From positions 2,108,001-2,172,000 of the forward strand of contig CP073694.1 of NCBI GenBank assembly GCA_018228705.1: DNA of 64,000 nt. Reading direction: 5' to 3'. A program made the translations under genes and the position numbers. A model generated the notes under the pieces. It saw only the letters and a program-made list of their open reading frames with translations, was not told the DNA's origin and did no database searches. How positions within the stretch are numbered: position 1 is the first letter of the stretch; every line of letters starts with the position of its first letter. This DNA comes from Dysosmobacter sp. Marseille-Q4140. GTDB lineage: Bacteria; Bacillota; Clostridia; Oscillospirales; Oscillospiraceae. Positions 1 through 8,491 of the stretch are shown here, one piece after another.

Positions 1-1204
1 TGTTTTTGAAGATGCCGGGCATGCCCTCCATGATCTTGGGGTCGGGATCGCCGATCCAGTAGTGGAGCGTGAAGTTGGACAGGCTGTAAACGCCCTCCTT
101 GAGCATGCAGCTCTCCAGGATCAGGATCACGATCGGCATGATGATGCCCACCGCGAAGAACACGAACAGGATCAGCGTGATGACGGGCCGGCCCACGCGG
201 CCCAGGCCGATCAGGGTGGAACGGCCGCCCTTGCCGCCGATGGTGGCGTAGGACTTCCGGGCGCCGATGAGCTTCTGGTTGACGAACACCGCCAGAGAGG
301 CAATGCAGATCATGATGATGGCCATGGCAAAGGCCGTCTGGGTGTTCTGGGACTTGTTGTTCATGTACAGCTGGCTGGACAGGGTATAGAACTGTGCGGG
401 AGAGCCCAGGTAGTTGATGACGCCGAAGGTTCCGATGGCCTTGGAGAAGGTCAGGATCACCGCCGACAGCATGGCCGGCAGCACCAGGGGCATGGTGATG
501 CGCCGCAGGATCATGGCCTTGCTGGCGCCCTGGATCTCGCCCATCTCCTCCAGCTCGGAGTTGATGGAGTTCAGCGCCGCGGAGACCAGCAGGTATGTAT
601 AGGCGTAATAGTGCAGGGTCAGCACGATGATGATGGCCAGCCTGCCGTAGGCGATGGGCTCCAGCCAGTCCAGATTGGTCACGCCCAGGGACTGCATGAT
701 GGAGGCCACAAAGCCCGGCGCACCGCCCAGCCGCGGCGTCTTGAACATGGACAGCCAGGCCTGGGATTTGCACCAGGAGGGGATCATGTAGGGGATGATC
801 ACCGCCAGGGAGAAGAAGGGCTTGCAGGGCAGATCGGAGCGGACCATGAGCCAGGCCAGCACGGCGCCCAGCAAGATGGCGAAGAAGGATACGCCCACGC
901 CGATGGTCAGGGAGTTGAGCAGCGGCTTGATCAGCATGTTCATGGACAGTTCGCTGGCCAGCAGCCGCTGCCAGTAGTAGAAGGTGAACTTGCCCACGTC
1001 CTCGGGGCCGCCGCCCACGGCGCGCAGATCCCGCTGAGCCAACTGGAAGGTGGTGGCGATCATGTCCAGCAGCGGCACCACGATCAGGTAGATCAGAAGG
1101 ATGATGGCGATGAGGACGATGATGTTGTAGGGGTTTGTCACGACGGCCTTGATTTGGTTTTTCAAGCGCCTTGACTTGGAATAGGTCTGCTGTGTTTGTT
1201 TCAT
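1..1204 (-). CDS. ABC transporter permease, FbpB/ThiP-like, cut by window edge
   Basis: Integral membrane permease of an ABC importer. Reading from ATG at 1204 gives 401 codons with no stop before base 1, so the C-terminus is missing. An N-terminal membrane segment is followed by a periplasmic-type loop, then repeated hydrophobic helices. The EAA loop that contacts the ATPase reads EMGEIQGASKAMILRRI, followed by MPLVLPA. A second run of helices begins after a Lys/Gly-rich linker (residues about 310-340), which fits the duplicated FbpB/ThiP-type permeases for iron(III), thiamine, phosphonate or polyamine. A GAGAGGGGAG-type ribosome site precedes the ATG. It is divergent from a LacI-type regulator and shares its operator, which favours a carbon source, but the substrate cannot be read from this protein alone. 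Confidence 0.85.
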   Translation of the reverse strand, partial: MKQTQQTYSKSRRLKNQIKAVVTNPYNIIVLIAIILLIYLIVVPLLDMIATTFQLAQRDLRAVGGGPEDVGKFTFYYWQRLLASELSMNMLIKPLLNSLTIGVGVSFFAILLGAVLAWLMVRSDLPCKPFFSLAVIIPYMIPSWCKSQAWLSMFKTPRLGGAPGFVASIMQSLGVTNLDWLEPIAYGRLAIIIVLTLHYYAYTYLLVSAALNSINSELEEMGEIQGASKAMILRRITMPLVLPAMLSAVILTFSKAIGTFGVINYLGSPAQFYTLSSQLYMNNKSQNTQTAFAMAIIMICIASLAVFVNQKLIGARKSYATIGGKGGRSTLIGLGRVGRPVITLILFVFFAVGIIMPIVILILESCMLKEGVYSLSNFTLHYWIGDPDPKIMEGMPGIFKN

Positions 1205-1250
1205 TGCGCTCAATCTCCCCTCTCTTTCCTGCGAATCGTCTGCAAATTTT

Positions 1251-1307
1251 ATGCAAACGTTTTCGTTCCATGGCTTTACATTAGCATTCATACACCAGAT
1301 TTGTCAA
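1251..1307 (-). promoter_or_regulatory. Promoter and LacI-type operator of the ABC permease operon
   Basis: On the minus strand a -35 TTGACA (1302-1307) and a -10 TAATGT (1278-1283) are 18 bp apart, with transcription starting near 1271. The sequence ATGCAAACGTTTTCGT (1251-1266), just downstream of the start, has the central CG flanked by AA/TT expected of LacI-family operators. It matches the site in front of the regulator at 1405-1416 (TGCAAACGTT in both). Repression by the neighbouring LacI protein is inferred. Confidence 0.6.
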
Positions 1308-1391
1308 GACGTGATTTGTATTTTCAACATTTATATGCAAGGTAAAACTATATATTTGTCTCATATGCACAATGTTTGCGGGGAAATTCTC

Positions 1392-1416
1392 TGGTATAAT
1401 GATGGTGCAAACGTTA
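1392..1416 (+). promoter_or_regulatory. Extended -10 promoter and operator of the LacI-type gene
   Basis: TGGTATAAT (1392-1400) is an extended -10 element without a good -35. The operator GTGCAAACGTTACC begins at 1405, within the first bases of the predicted transcript. The sequence GCAAACGTT is shared with the operator at 1251, which points to autorepression together with control of the divergent transporter. Confidence 0.55.
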
Positions 1417-1458
1417 CCGGGTATCTTCCGGAAATCGCCGCAGACAGGAGGCGCTTCC

Positions 1459-2493
1459 ATGCAGCAGGTGACCATCAAAGACATCGCCCGGCTGGCGGGC
1501 GTCTCCGTGACCACCGTGTCCCGGGCGCTGAATCACGCCCCCGAGATCCGGGCGGAGACCCGGGAGCGGATCCTGAAGCTGTGCCGGGAGCAGGGCTATC
1601 GGACCAATCTGCTGGCGAGGAGCCTGGTGTCCAGCCGCTCCAATGTGCTGGGGCTGATCCTGCCCTCCATCTCCAATCCATTTTATGCGGCGCTGGCGCT
1701 GAATATCGAGACCTTTGCCAGGGAGCGGGGCTACCAGGTGATGCTGTCCACCGGCCGGCCCGGAGACGACCGGATTGAGACGCTGTTTGACTTCCTCATC
1801 AGCCAGCGGGTGGATGCCGTGCTTTTGGCCAATGCCAGCGACGCGGCCCATGTCCTTTTGGGCCGCTACCACGAGACGGTGCCCTGCGTGCTGCTGGGCA
1901 GCCACGCCCGGGATACCTCCCGCCTGCGCATCAACGCCGTCAGTGTGGACAACTACGCCGGCGGCCATCTGGCGGCGGAGTATCTGCACCGCCTGGGTCA
2001 CCGGCGGGTGGTGTATCTGGGGCGGCGCCTGGGTACCGCCTCTCATACCCTGCGCTACAAGGGCTTCCGGGACGCCGCCCGGGAGCTGGAGATGGAGCTG
2101 CGGACCGTGGAGAACACCGGCGGCTCCTCCAGCGTGGAAAACGGCCGTCGCATGGGGCTGGAGCTGCTGTCCGCCCCGCTGCCGGAGACCGCAGTCTTTG
2201 CCGCCTCCGACGCGGTGGCGCTGGGCGTTCTCCAGGCGGCGGATGAGCTGGGGGTGGACGTGCCCGGACAGCTGTCCCTGATGGGGTTTGACAACATCGA
2301 GTATGCCGGCCTGCCCGGTATCCAGCTGACCACCCTGTCCCAGAACGTACCCCTCCTGGCCCGAACGGCGGTGCGGCTGACCCTGGAGCTGATCGAGAGC
2401 CAGGAGCAGGAGGTGTATACCCGCAAGCTGGTGACGCCGACCCTGATCGAGCGGGCCACCTGCCGGCCGCTGACGCCGGATGGAGCCGGCTGA
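1459..2493 (+). CDS. LacI/GalR-family transcriptional regulator
   Basis: A 344-residue DNA-binding repressor. The N-terminal helix-turn-helix reads TIKDIARLAGVSVTTVSRAL, followed by the hinge and a periplasmic-binding-protein-like effector domain (LGLILPSISNPFYA, SVDNYAGGHLAAEYL, then FAASDAVALGVLQA and SLMGFDN), the normal order and length for the family. ATG at 1459 was chosen because AGGAGG lies 8 bases upstream. An upstream in-frame ATG exists at 1372, but it lies before the promoter. The gene is divergent from the ABC permease and shares an operator sequence with it, so it most likely represses that uptake system. The ligand is unknown. Confidence 0.93.
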   Translation: MQQVTIKDIARLAGVSVTTVSRALNHAPEIRAETRERILKLCREQGYRTNLLARSLVSSRSNVLGLILPSISNPFYAALALNIETFARERGYQVMLSTGRPGDDRIETLFDFLISQRVDAVLLANASDAAHVLLGRYHETVPCVLLGSHARDTSRLRINAVSVDNYAGGHLAAEYLHRLGHRRVVYLGRRLGTASHTLRYKGFRDAARELEMELRTVENTGGSSSVENGRRMGLELLSAPLPETAVFAASDAVALGVLQAADELGVDVPGQLSLMGFDNIEYAGLPGIQLTTLSQNVPLLARTAVRLTLELIESQEQEVYTRKLVTPTLIERATCRPLTPDGAG

Positions 2494-2508
2494 GCCATAT
2501 ACGACACC

Positions 2509-2540
2509 GCCCCGCCCCCGCAAGGGAGGCGGGGCTTTTG
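2509..2540 (+). terminator. Terminator after the LacI-type gene
   Basis: The stem GCCCCGCC / GGCGGGGC (2509-2516 with 2528-2535) is followed by TTTTG. The remaining gap to about 2890 shows no supported gene, only GC-rich sequence with overlapping open frames that lack ribosome sites. Confidence 0.6.
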
Positions 2541-2900
2541 CTGCTGCTTTTTTATTGGTGCGGTGGTATGATACAAAAGAGATGAAGAAGAGAAGGCGGC
2601 GCCGTAGCGCGGATCGCCCCGCTGGAGGAGGGCGGCGCCCCGGGCCGCGGATCGCCGCGGCACTGGGGGACGGAGAGGGCGTGCGTCCGGCGGGGCATCC
2701 CGGCCCGGCAGCTCCGGCCGGAGCTGCTGCACAAAGACGGAGGGCGCCGTCGGGAGAGGCGGTATGTGCGCGCTGCACCTGCTCCGGGGAGACGAAAATT
2801 TTGCGGGGATCACGCAGGTTTGGCGATATTTGTCCAACTCTACTGTTGATCGGTTGCCGCGCCGCCCCGGAGCCGGTATGCTGTTGCCGAGGTGATAGAT

Positions 2901-3656
2901 GTGTTTACCATTGACAAACAGGCGTTCGGCGCCTTTGTGGCGCAGCTGCGCCGGGAAAAGGGGCTCACCCAGAAAGAGCTGGCCCGGGAGCTGTACGTAT
3001 CTGACAAGGCGGTGAGCAAATGGGAGACCGGCGCGTCCATTCCGGATACCGCTCTGTTGGTCCCGCTGGCGGAGCTGCTGGGGGTGACGGTGACGGAGCT
3101 GCTGCTGTGCCGGCGGCAGGTGGACCAGGCGCCCATGGACGCCCGGACGGTGGAGGACGTGGTGAAAACCGCCATTGCGTACTCCGATGAAAAAGCCCGG
3201 CGGGTGTGGCGCAGCTGCGGCCGCTGGCCGCTGTGGTACGGGCTGACGTTGCTGCTGGGAGCGGCGGGGCTGCTTTTCGGCGCGCTGGTGAACGCGCCCG
3301 TGGAAAATGCGGGGACGGCCGTGCTGCTGGGGGCAATTTTCGGCGCGTGGTTCTGCTTTTTTGCCCCGCAGGAGCTGCCGCGGTTTTACGATGAGCATGT
3401 GATCCACGGCATGATGGACGGCCCCTTCCGCATGAATGTCCCCGGTGTCCGCTTCACCAACCGCAACTGGCCCCACATCGTGACGGTGGGACGGGTGTGG
3501 AGCTGCGCCGTCATGGCGGGGATGCCGGCGGTCACCCTGGCGGCGCATGCGCTGTGGCCGGAGCTCTGGGAGCAGTGTCAGCTGGCGGTGTTTCTGACCG
3601 CCATGCTGGGAGGTCTGTTCGTCCCCATCTATGTGGCGGGCAGGCGGTTTGAGTAG
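2901..3656 (+). CDS. Xre-type regulator with C-terminal membrane domain
   Basis: A 251-residue protein with an N-terminal Xre/Cro helix-turn-helix (LRREKGLTQKELARELYVSDKAVSKWETG, then TALLVPLAELLGVTVTELL) joined to a membrane domain of about four hydrophobic segments (about residues 103-250). HTH-membrane fusions of this kind are common in Clostridia and are thought to sense membrane or envelope signals. GTG at 2901 is preferred because AGGTGAT ends four bases before it; GTG at 2892 would overlap that site. It stands alone between terminators, so its target is not evident. Confidence 0.82.
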   Translation: MFTIDKQAFGAFVAQLRREKGLTQKELARELYVSDKAVSKWETGASIPDTALLVPLAELLGVTVTELLLCRRQVDQAPMDARTVEDVVKTAIAYSDEKARRVWRSCGRWPLWYGLTLLLGAAGLLFGALVNAPVENAGTAVLLGAIFGAWFCFFAPQELPRFYDEHVIHGMMDGPFRMNVPGVRFTNRNWPHIVTVGRVWSCAVMAGMPAVTLAAHALWPELWEQCQLAVFLTAMLGGLFVPIYVAGRRFE

Positions 3657-3711
3657 GGAAACCTCCGCTCAAAAAGGGCCGCGCCTGAAAAACCCCAAAG
3701 GGATGATATGT

Positions 3712-3755
3712 GGAAACGTCTGCGCTGCCGGCCGGCAGCGCAGACGTTTCCTTTT
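3712..3755 (+). terminator. Perfect 40-bp palindrome with T tail
   Basis: Two 20-bp arms (3712-3731 and 3732-3751) are exact reverse complements with no spacer and are followed by TTTT. It sits 55 bp after the Xre gene and would end its transcript. From 3756 to about 4027 no gene or other clear element is visible. Confidence 0.75.
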
Positions 3756-4027
3756 GACAAACAGGGCATGACCGGTTTGGAGACGGGAGAACGGACTCCC
3801 TTCTGCGCCCTGTGGGATTGGAGGAAACGGCTCCGGGCGGGGCAAGTCCGGCCGTTGAAAACAGGGGGGCGCGGCCATCCGGACACCTCCGGCAAATCCG
3901 GGCCCGCTGCGCCTGCCGGGCGGCGGACCGCTGCGGGGCAGGCGTAAAGCGGCTGGTCGCCGGAGGCGGGTATGACAGGGCTGCCTGCCGCAGCCTCAAA
4001 ATATTTTGTGCAACCTAAATAAAAGTG

Positions 4028-4107
4028 TTGCATTTTAAAGGTTGACCTTTTATAATATGGCACAAGCCAGCTCCGGGGAAGTCGCGGATAACTTTTGTTA
4101 ACCTTTT
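4028..4107 (+). promoter_or_regulatory. Promoter of the NCS2 permease with embedded palindrome
   Basis: TTGCAT (4028-4033) and TATAAT (4051-4056) are 17 bp apart. The spacer is largely the inverted repeat AAAGGT-TG-ACCTTT (4037-4050). A related sequence GTTAACCTTTT recurs at 4097-4107 in the leader. The position suggests a repressor that blocks RNA polymerase. No purine riboswitch core was recognised in the 110-base leader. Confidence 0.6.
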
Positions 4108-4171
4108 CGTATCCGATGGACGCCCGCCGGCATCGCCGGTCCTGGCAAATATATAAAAGGAGTCTTGCTAC

Positions 4172-5548
4172 ATGAAAACCACAGCGCAGAGGAAGGAAAG
4201 CAGCATCGACAACATCTACCGCCTGGACGGGCGGGTCCCCATCGGACGTGCCATCCCCTTCGGATTGCAGCACGTGCTGGCCATGTTCGTGGCAAACGTG
4301 GCGCCCCTCATCATCATCGCCTCGGTGGCGGTGTACAACGGGGCCCCCTTCACCGCCGCGGAGACGGCCCAGCTGCTGCAAAACTGTATGCTGATCGCCG
4401 GCATCGGCACCCTGGTCCAGCTGTACCCGGTGTGGAAGATCGGCTCAGGGCTTCCGGTGGTCATGGGACTGAGCTTCACATTCCTGGCCGCCGCCATGAC
4501 CACCGCCTCTCAGGACTACGGCGTCATGGTGGGCGCCATCATCGTAGGCGGCTGCTTTGAGGGCATCCTGGGTCTGACCGCCAAGTACTGGCGGCGGATC
4601 ATCAGCCCCACCCTCTCCGCCTGCGTGGTCATCTCCATCGGCCTGAGCATCCTGAATGTGGGCGTGTCCTCCTTCGGGTCCTCCTCCGCCTACCCCCTGG
4701 GGTCCTGGCAGAACCTGCTGGTGGCCGCCATCACCCTGGCGGCGGCCCTGGTGTTCCACACCATGCTCAAGGGCGTGGCCAAGCAGCTGTACGTGCTGCT
4801 GGGCATGCTGGTGGGCTACGTGGTATCCATCTTCTTCGGCATGGTGGACTTCGGCTCCATGGCCGACACCATCGGCCAGCTGGGCGTGGTGGCCGTGCCC
4901 CGGCTGTTCGCCTACGTGCCCAAGTTCCAGATCGGCGCCATCTTCTCCTTCGCCCTGGTGTTCATCGTCTCCGCCGTGGAGACCATCGGCGACACCACCG
5001 CCACCTGTACCGGCGGCCTGGGCCGGGACATCACGGAGAAGGAGCTCTCCGGCTCCCTGTGCTGCGACGGCTTCGTCTCCGCCATCTCCGGCGGCGTGTT
5101 CGGCTGCTCCCCCATCACCTCCTTCAGCCAGAACGTGGGCCTCATCTCCATGACCCACGTGGTCAACCGCTACTGCATCATGTTCGGCGCCCTGGCTATG
5201 ATCCTGGGCGGCCTGTTCCCGCCGGTGGGCGCCTTCTTCACCACCCTGCCGGACTGCGTGCTGGGCGGCTGCACCGTCATCATGTTCGGGTCCATCATGA
5301 TGTCCGGCGTGAAGATGCTTCAGGAGGCCGGGCTGAACAACCGCAGCACCCTCATCGCCGCCACGTCCATCTGCCTGGGCGTGGGCGTCACGGAGGTGGA
5401 CGGCTTCTTTGACAATCTGCCCGCCGTGTTCGGCGACGTGTTCGCCGGCAACATGGTGGCCGGTGTGTTCGTGGTGGGGCTCATCATGGAGCTGTGCCTG
5501 CCCAAGGACCCCGCCCGCTACGAGACCCGCCCGGCGGAAAAGAACTGA
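4172..5548 (+). CDS. NCS2-family nucleobase permease (xanthine/uracil type)
   Basis: A 458-residue polytopic membrane protein of the nucleobase:cation symporter-2 family, which imports xanthine, urate or uracil with a proton or sodium ion. It opens with the family start FGLQHVLAMFVANVAPLIII. It carries the substrate-site helix TM8 region SAVETIGDTTATC and the NCS2 signature stretch FGCSPITSFSQNVGLISMT, and ends with hydrophobic helices. Length is normal. AAAGGAG lies 7 bases before the ATG. It is monocistronic, with its own promoter and a strong terminator. The S-F-S-Q-N-V-G motif fits purine rather than uracil members, but the exact base is not certain. Confidence 0.88.
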   Translation: MKTTAQRKESSIDNIYRLDGRVPIGRAIPFGLQHVLAMFVANVAPLIIIASVAVYNGAPFTAAETAQLLQNCMLIAGIGTLVQLYPVWKIGSGLPVVMGLSFTFLAAAMTTASQDYGVMVGAIIVGGCFEGILGLTAKYWRRIISPTLSACVVISIGLSILNVGVSSFGSSSAYPLGSWQNLLVAAITLAAALVFHTMLKGVAKQLYVLLGMLVGYVVSIFFGMVDFGSMADTIGQLGVVAVPRLFAYVPKFQIGAIFSFALVFIVSAVETIGDTTATCTGGLGRDITEKELSGSLCCDGFVSAISGGVFGCSPITSFSQNVGLISMTHVVNRYCIMFGALAMILGGLFPPVGAFFTTLPDCVLGGCTVIMFGSIMMSGVKMLQEAGLNNRSTLIAATSICLGVGVTEVDGFFDNLPAVFGDVFAGNMVAGVFVVGLIMELCLPKDPARYETRPAEKN

Positions 5549-5571
5549 GCGGCCTGCAAATGCGCAAAAAA

Positions 5572-5602
5572 CCAGCCGGGACGGATCTTCCGTCCCGGCT
5601 GG
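5572..5602. terminator. Bidirectional terminator between convergent genes
   Basis: The 14-bp arms CCAGCCGGGACGGA / TCCGTCCCGGCTGG, with a TCT loop, have A-rich sequence before and T-rich sequence after. The hairpin lies between the permease gene and the convergent PepSY gene and can serve both. Confidence 0.8.
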
Positions 5603-5627
5603 TCTTGTGTTTGGGGGAAGCGTGCGG

Positions 5628-6458
5628 TCAATCCCGGTCGGCGTCCCAGTCCAGGATGGCGCCGGTGGCGGCGTCGATCTCGAACTCATACTCCATGCGT
5701 CCGCTGCGCAGCTCACCCTCGTAGAGGAGGCGGCCGTCGTCGTGCTCCAGCTGGAACTTGGTGTAGACGCCGGTGGTGCCGGCGGTCCGCTCCACGATCT
5801 GCTTCACCTGGGTCTCAGTGAGGAGGTCCTCCCCGCCGGCGGCGGGGGCGTACCACTCGATGTCGTAGTCAAAGCTCAGGACAGCGCCGGTGGCGGCGTC
5901 GATCTTGTAGTTGTACTCCCGGCTGCCGGCAAAGAAGTCCACCTCGTAGACCCGGAGGCCGTCGTCAACATCCACTTCCGTCTCCATAAAGAGCGTGTCG
6001 GCGGCCTTCACGCCGGCGTGGGTCAGAGCGGCGGTCTGGGCCGCCTCGGCGCCGATGTCGGTGCCGGACTGGGTGTAGCCCCGGCCCTTCCGGTCCTGGT
6101 CGTAGCTGCGTACGGTGCCGGAGGCGGCGTCCACCTCCACCTCGTACTTCCAGTCTCCGGAGAGGAACTCCACCTCGTACTCCAGACGGCCGTCGTCATA
6201 ATCGCGCTTGGCCCAGATCCAGCTGACCTGGTCGGCGGTCAGCCCCGCGGTCTCCAGAGCCAGGGTCTTGGCGCCGGCCTCGTCCAGGGCGGCGGGCTTG
6301 GCGGCGTCGGAGACCGCAGTGGCGGAGAGGGTGGTGACGGCGGGGGCGGCAGATGCGGTCTGGCTGCGCTCCGTGGCCAGGGTGGGGGCGATCAGGGCTC
6401 CGCCCACCACGGCCAGGGCGGCGCAGCTCACCAGGGTGCGGGTAACGATCTTCTTCAT
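5628..6458 (-). CDS. Secreted protein with three PepSY domains
   Basis: A 276-residue exported protein. An N-terminal signal segment (MKKIVTRTLVSCAALAVVGGAL) is followed by three repeats of the PepSY fold, each ending in a variant of YEVEVDAASGTVRSYD (about residues 60-125, 140-205 and 215-275). PepSY domains are known from protease propeptides and envelope proteins and are thought to bind or inhibit peptidases. The start at 6458 follows GAGGAGG; an earlier in-frame start at 6491 would lack this site and place charged residues before the signal. No peptidase is adjacent. Confidence 0.82.
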   Translation of the reverse strand: MKKIVTRTLVSCAALAVVGGALIAPTLATERSQTASAAPAVTTLSATAVSDAAKPAALDEAGAKTLALETAGLTADQVSWIWAKRDYDDGRLEYEVEFLSGDWKYEVEVDAASGTVRSYDQDRKGRGYTQSGTDIGAEAAQTAALTHAGVKAADTLFMETEVDVDDGLRVYEVDFFAGSREYNYKIDAATGAVLSFDYDIEWYAPAAGGEDLLTETQVKQIVERTAGTTGVYTKFQLEHDDGRLLYEGELRSGRMEYEFEIDAATGAILDWDADRD

Positions 6459-6586
6459 CTTTATGTCCTCCTCAAGGTTGTTTTTCAGCAATCGTCGGGG
6501 GGTGTTGTTTGCTGTTCGTCAGTATAATGCGGGAGGAGGCACGTTTATTGCGCGGAGCAAAAAAATTTTTTCAACCTGCAAAGGGG

Positions 6587-7594
6587 TCACGGCCCCGGGG
6601 CGGGAGATTGGGCCAGCTCATCGTAGGAGAGCAGCTGCAGCAACTCGTTATAAATGGCAGTGACCTCCTGGACGTAGTCGGCCCCGCTGTTGTAATCCCG
6701 CAGAGCGTGCCAGAGGGGATGGCTGCGCAGATGTTCCAGGTAGACGGGCACCAGCTTCTCCGCCGCCAGACGGATGCTCTCTGTATCCGAGATCGGCCGC
6801 CGGGTCTTTACCTGCATGATCCCCAGAGTCATCTCTTTTCCGGGGTGCAGTGCCATCCAAAGGCGCTCTGCCGCCCGGAACAGCGGCGGACGGTTGTGGT
6901 CCTCGTAGATCATCACCGCATAGAGCAGGCAGACCAGCTCGCCCCGGCGGGAGCGGTGCTCCGCCGGGCAGCAGCCGTCTACCAGGGACCGGAGGGACGC
7001 GCCGTATCTCCGGGAAAAGACGTCGTAGCGCCTGCGGATAGCCTGGCTCCGCACCTCCTGAGAGTACAGGCGCCCTTCCTCAAAGGCACCCCGGCACACG
7101 TCCCAGGCTGCCTTGGCGATGTAAGCCAGGATGGCGAACCAGACGGCGTTGCGCAGGTCCTGGGCCGAGATGAACACGCTTTCCCCCGCCTCCATCAGCG
7201 GCATCAGGGCGCCGAAAAAGACCCCCTCCCCCAGCAGCAGGGAAAAGACCGCGGACAGCAGCTCGTAGCGCCGGTTGATCAGCCAGAACCGGTTTTTCGC
7301 CGCGATGTACAGCGCCCGCAGCATCCAGTACAGCGGAACAGTCAGCCAGAGAGAGCGGCAGAGGGCGTCCCAGCCGGCACGCTGGAAAAGGGCGCACAGA
7401 AGGGCGGTATAGATGGCGGGATTGACGGTCTTTTGAAAGAAATTTCCGGAAAACTGCTGCTCCGGCTTGGGATCGAAGGAAAATTTTCCGTATGCAAACA
7501 GATCCCCCCGGTGACGGTACTGAATGGCGCCCAGAAGGGCGTTCAGACAAAACAGCCCCAGAGCCAGCAGCAGGTTCAGCAGGAAAAAGCGCAT
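6587..7594 (-). CDS. Membrane protein with lytic-transglycosylase-like C-terminus
   Basis: A 335-residue protein. The N-terminal half has several hydrophobic segments (about residues 1-25, 60-95 and 110-160). The C-terminal 120 residues carry landmarks of the lysozyme/lytic transglycosylase fold: an acidic residue in VMIYEDHNRPP as the possible catalytic Glu, GIMQVKTRRPIS resembling the GLMQ motif, and YNSGADYVQEVTAIYN resembling the closing motif with its tyrosines. This suggests a membrane-tethered enzyme or binding protein acting on peptidoglycan. The fold is inferred from motifs only. It is convergent with nothing and lies after a separate IclR unit. Confidence 0.6.
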   Translation of the reverse strand: MRFFLLNLLLALGLFCLNALLGAIQYRHRGDLFAYGKFSFDPKPEQQFSGNFFQKTVNPAIYTALLCALFQRAGWDALCRSLWLTVPLYWMLRALYIAAKNRFWLINRRYELLSAVFSLLLGEGVFFGALMPLMEAGESVFISAQDLRNAVWFAILAYIAKAAWDVCRGAFEEGRLYSQEVRSQAIRRRYDVFSRRYGASLRSLVDGCCPAEHRSRRGELVCLLYAVMIYEDHNRPPLFRAAERLWMALHPGKEMTLGIMQVKTRRPISDTESIRLAAEKLVPVYLEHLRSHPLWHALRDYNSGADYVQEVTAIYNELLQLLSYDELAQSPAPGP

Positions 7595-7622
7595 GGGATC
7601 CCTCCTTTTTTATAATGAAGAA

Positions 7623-7653
7623 CAAAAAAACAGCGGCGCTCATTGGCGCCGCT
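7623..7653 (-). terminator. Terminator of the IclR gene
   Basis: On the minus strand the stem AGCGGCGCC / GCGCCGCT, with a short loop, is followed by TTTTTTTG, immediately after the IclR stop. Confidence 0.75.
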
Positions 7654-7669
7654 GGGCCCGCTGCGGGCG

Positions 7670-8437
7670 TTACGTCCGGTAGCCCAGAAGCCGGGAGATA
7701 TTGGATGCGGTCGCCCGGACGTTGGAGATCATGAAGTCCTGGTCCTTCTCCATCCGGTAGTCGGGACCGGAAATGCTGACTGCCCCGATGATGTGGCGGT
7801 TGAGGTCGTAAATAGGTGCCGCCACGCAGATCAGCCCCTCCTCAATTTCCCCATCGTCCATGGCGTACCCGTTGAGCCGGGCCTGGTTCAGCTGGAGCCG
7901 CAGCAGGTCCGGGTCGGTGATGGTTTTTTTGGTCAGAGGTACGGCCTTGAGGCGCATCCAGCTGCAATACTCGTCAATATAGGCCGGGTCCTGACCGGCC
8001 AGCATGACTTTGCCGCTGCTGGTGGCATAGGCTGGGGCCCGGGTGCCCACCCGGGTGTTGCAGACGATGGAGCGGTGAGTCTCCACCTTGTCCAGATAGA
8101 AAATATCGTGTTCCAGCAGTACGCTGAGATTGATGGTCTCCCGGACCGTGGCGCTGAGATGCTCCAGCTCCGGCCGGGCTGTCTGCCGCAGGTCCGACTG
8201 GCCCAGAATGGCGCTGGCCAGCAGCATCAGCCGGGGGCCCACCCGATAGCTCTTGCGCACCGGGTCCTGGATCAGGTACTGCCGCTCCGTCAGAGTGGAG
8301 ACCTGCCGGAACACCGTGGTGGTGGGCAGGTCCAGATACTCCACCAATTCCTTCAGCGTCCACTCTGTCTCCCGGTCCATAAAGCACTCCAGGATCCGCA
8401 GGGCGCGGAGAATGCTGGATACCTGCTCTTTGGCCAT
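7670..8437 (-). CDS. IclR-family transcriptional regulator
   Basis: A 255-residue regulator. The N-terminal winged helix (SSILRALRILECF, WTLKELVEYLDLPTTTVFRQVSTL) is followed by the IclR effector domain (INLSVLLEHDIFYLDKVETHRSI, TRAPAYATSSGKVML and the closing GAVSISGPDYRM), the full family layout. A GGAAAGGATGTGAGG ribosome site precedes the ATG. It lies beside the sugar-acid genes, and IclR proteins of this type (KdgR-like) usually answer to 2-keto-3-deoxy acids. Repeated TTCCG-N5-CGGAA palindromes in front of the aldolase and permease genes are the likely targets. Regulation is inferred from this pattern. Confidence 0.92.
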   Translation of the reverse strand: MAKEQVSSILRALRILECFMDRETEWTLKELVEYLDLPTTTVFRQVSTLTERQYLIQDPVRKSYRVGPRLMLLASAILGQSDLRQTARPELEHLSATVRETINLSVLLEHDIFYLDKVETHRSIVCNTRVGTRAPAYATSSGKVMLAGQDPAYIDEYCSWMRLKAVPLTKKTITDPDLLRLQLNQARLNGYAMDDGEIEEGLICVAAPIYDLNRHIIGAVSISGPDYRMEKDQDFMISNVRATASNISRLLGYRT

Positions 8438-8491
8438 GTGGCCTCACATCCTTTCCAACAGGGAATGGGGCGAAAAAGATCGCCCGCCGTC

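Noticed and set aside
62..1174. Long plus-strand open frame opposite the ABC permease
   Set aside because: His/Gln/Gly/Asp-rich low-complexity translation with no ribosome site; antisense shadow of a clear membrane protein.
2480..2914. Plus-strand frame between the LacI and Xre genes
   Set aside because: Crosses the terminator, rich in Arg, Gly, Pro and Ala, and has no ribosome site.
4057..4171. Possible purine riboswitch in the NCS2 leader
   Set aside because: None of the conserved core segments of the purine aptamer could be found in the 110-base leader.
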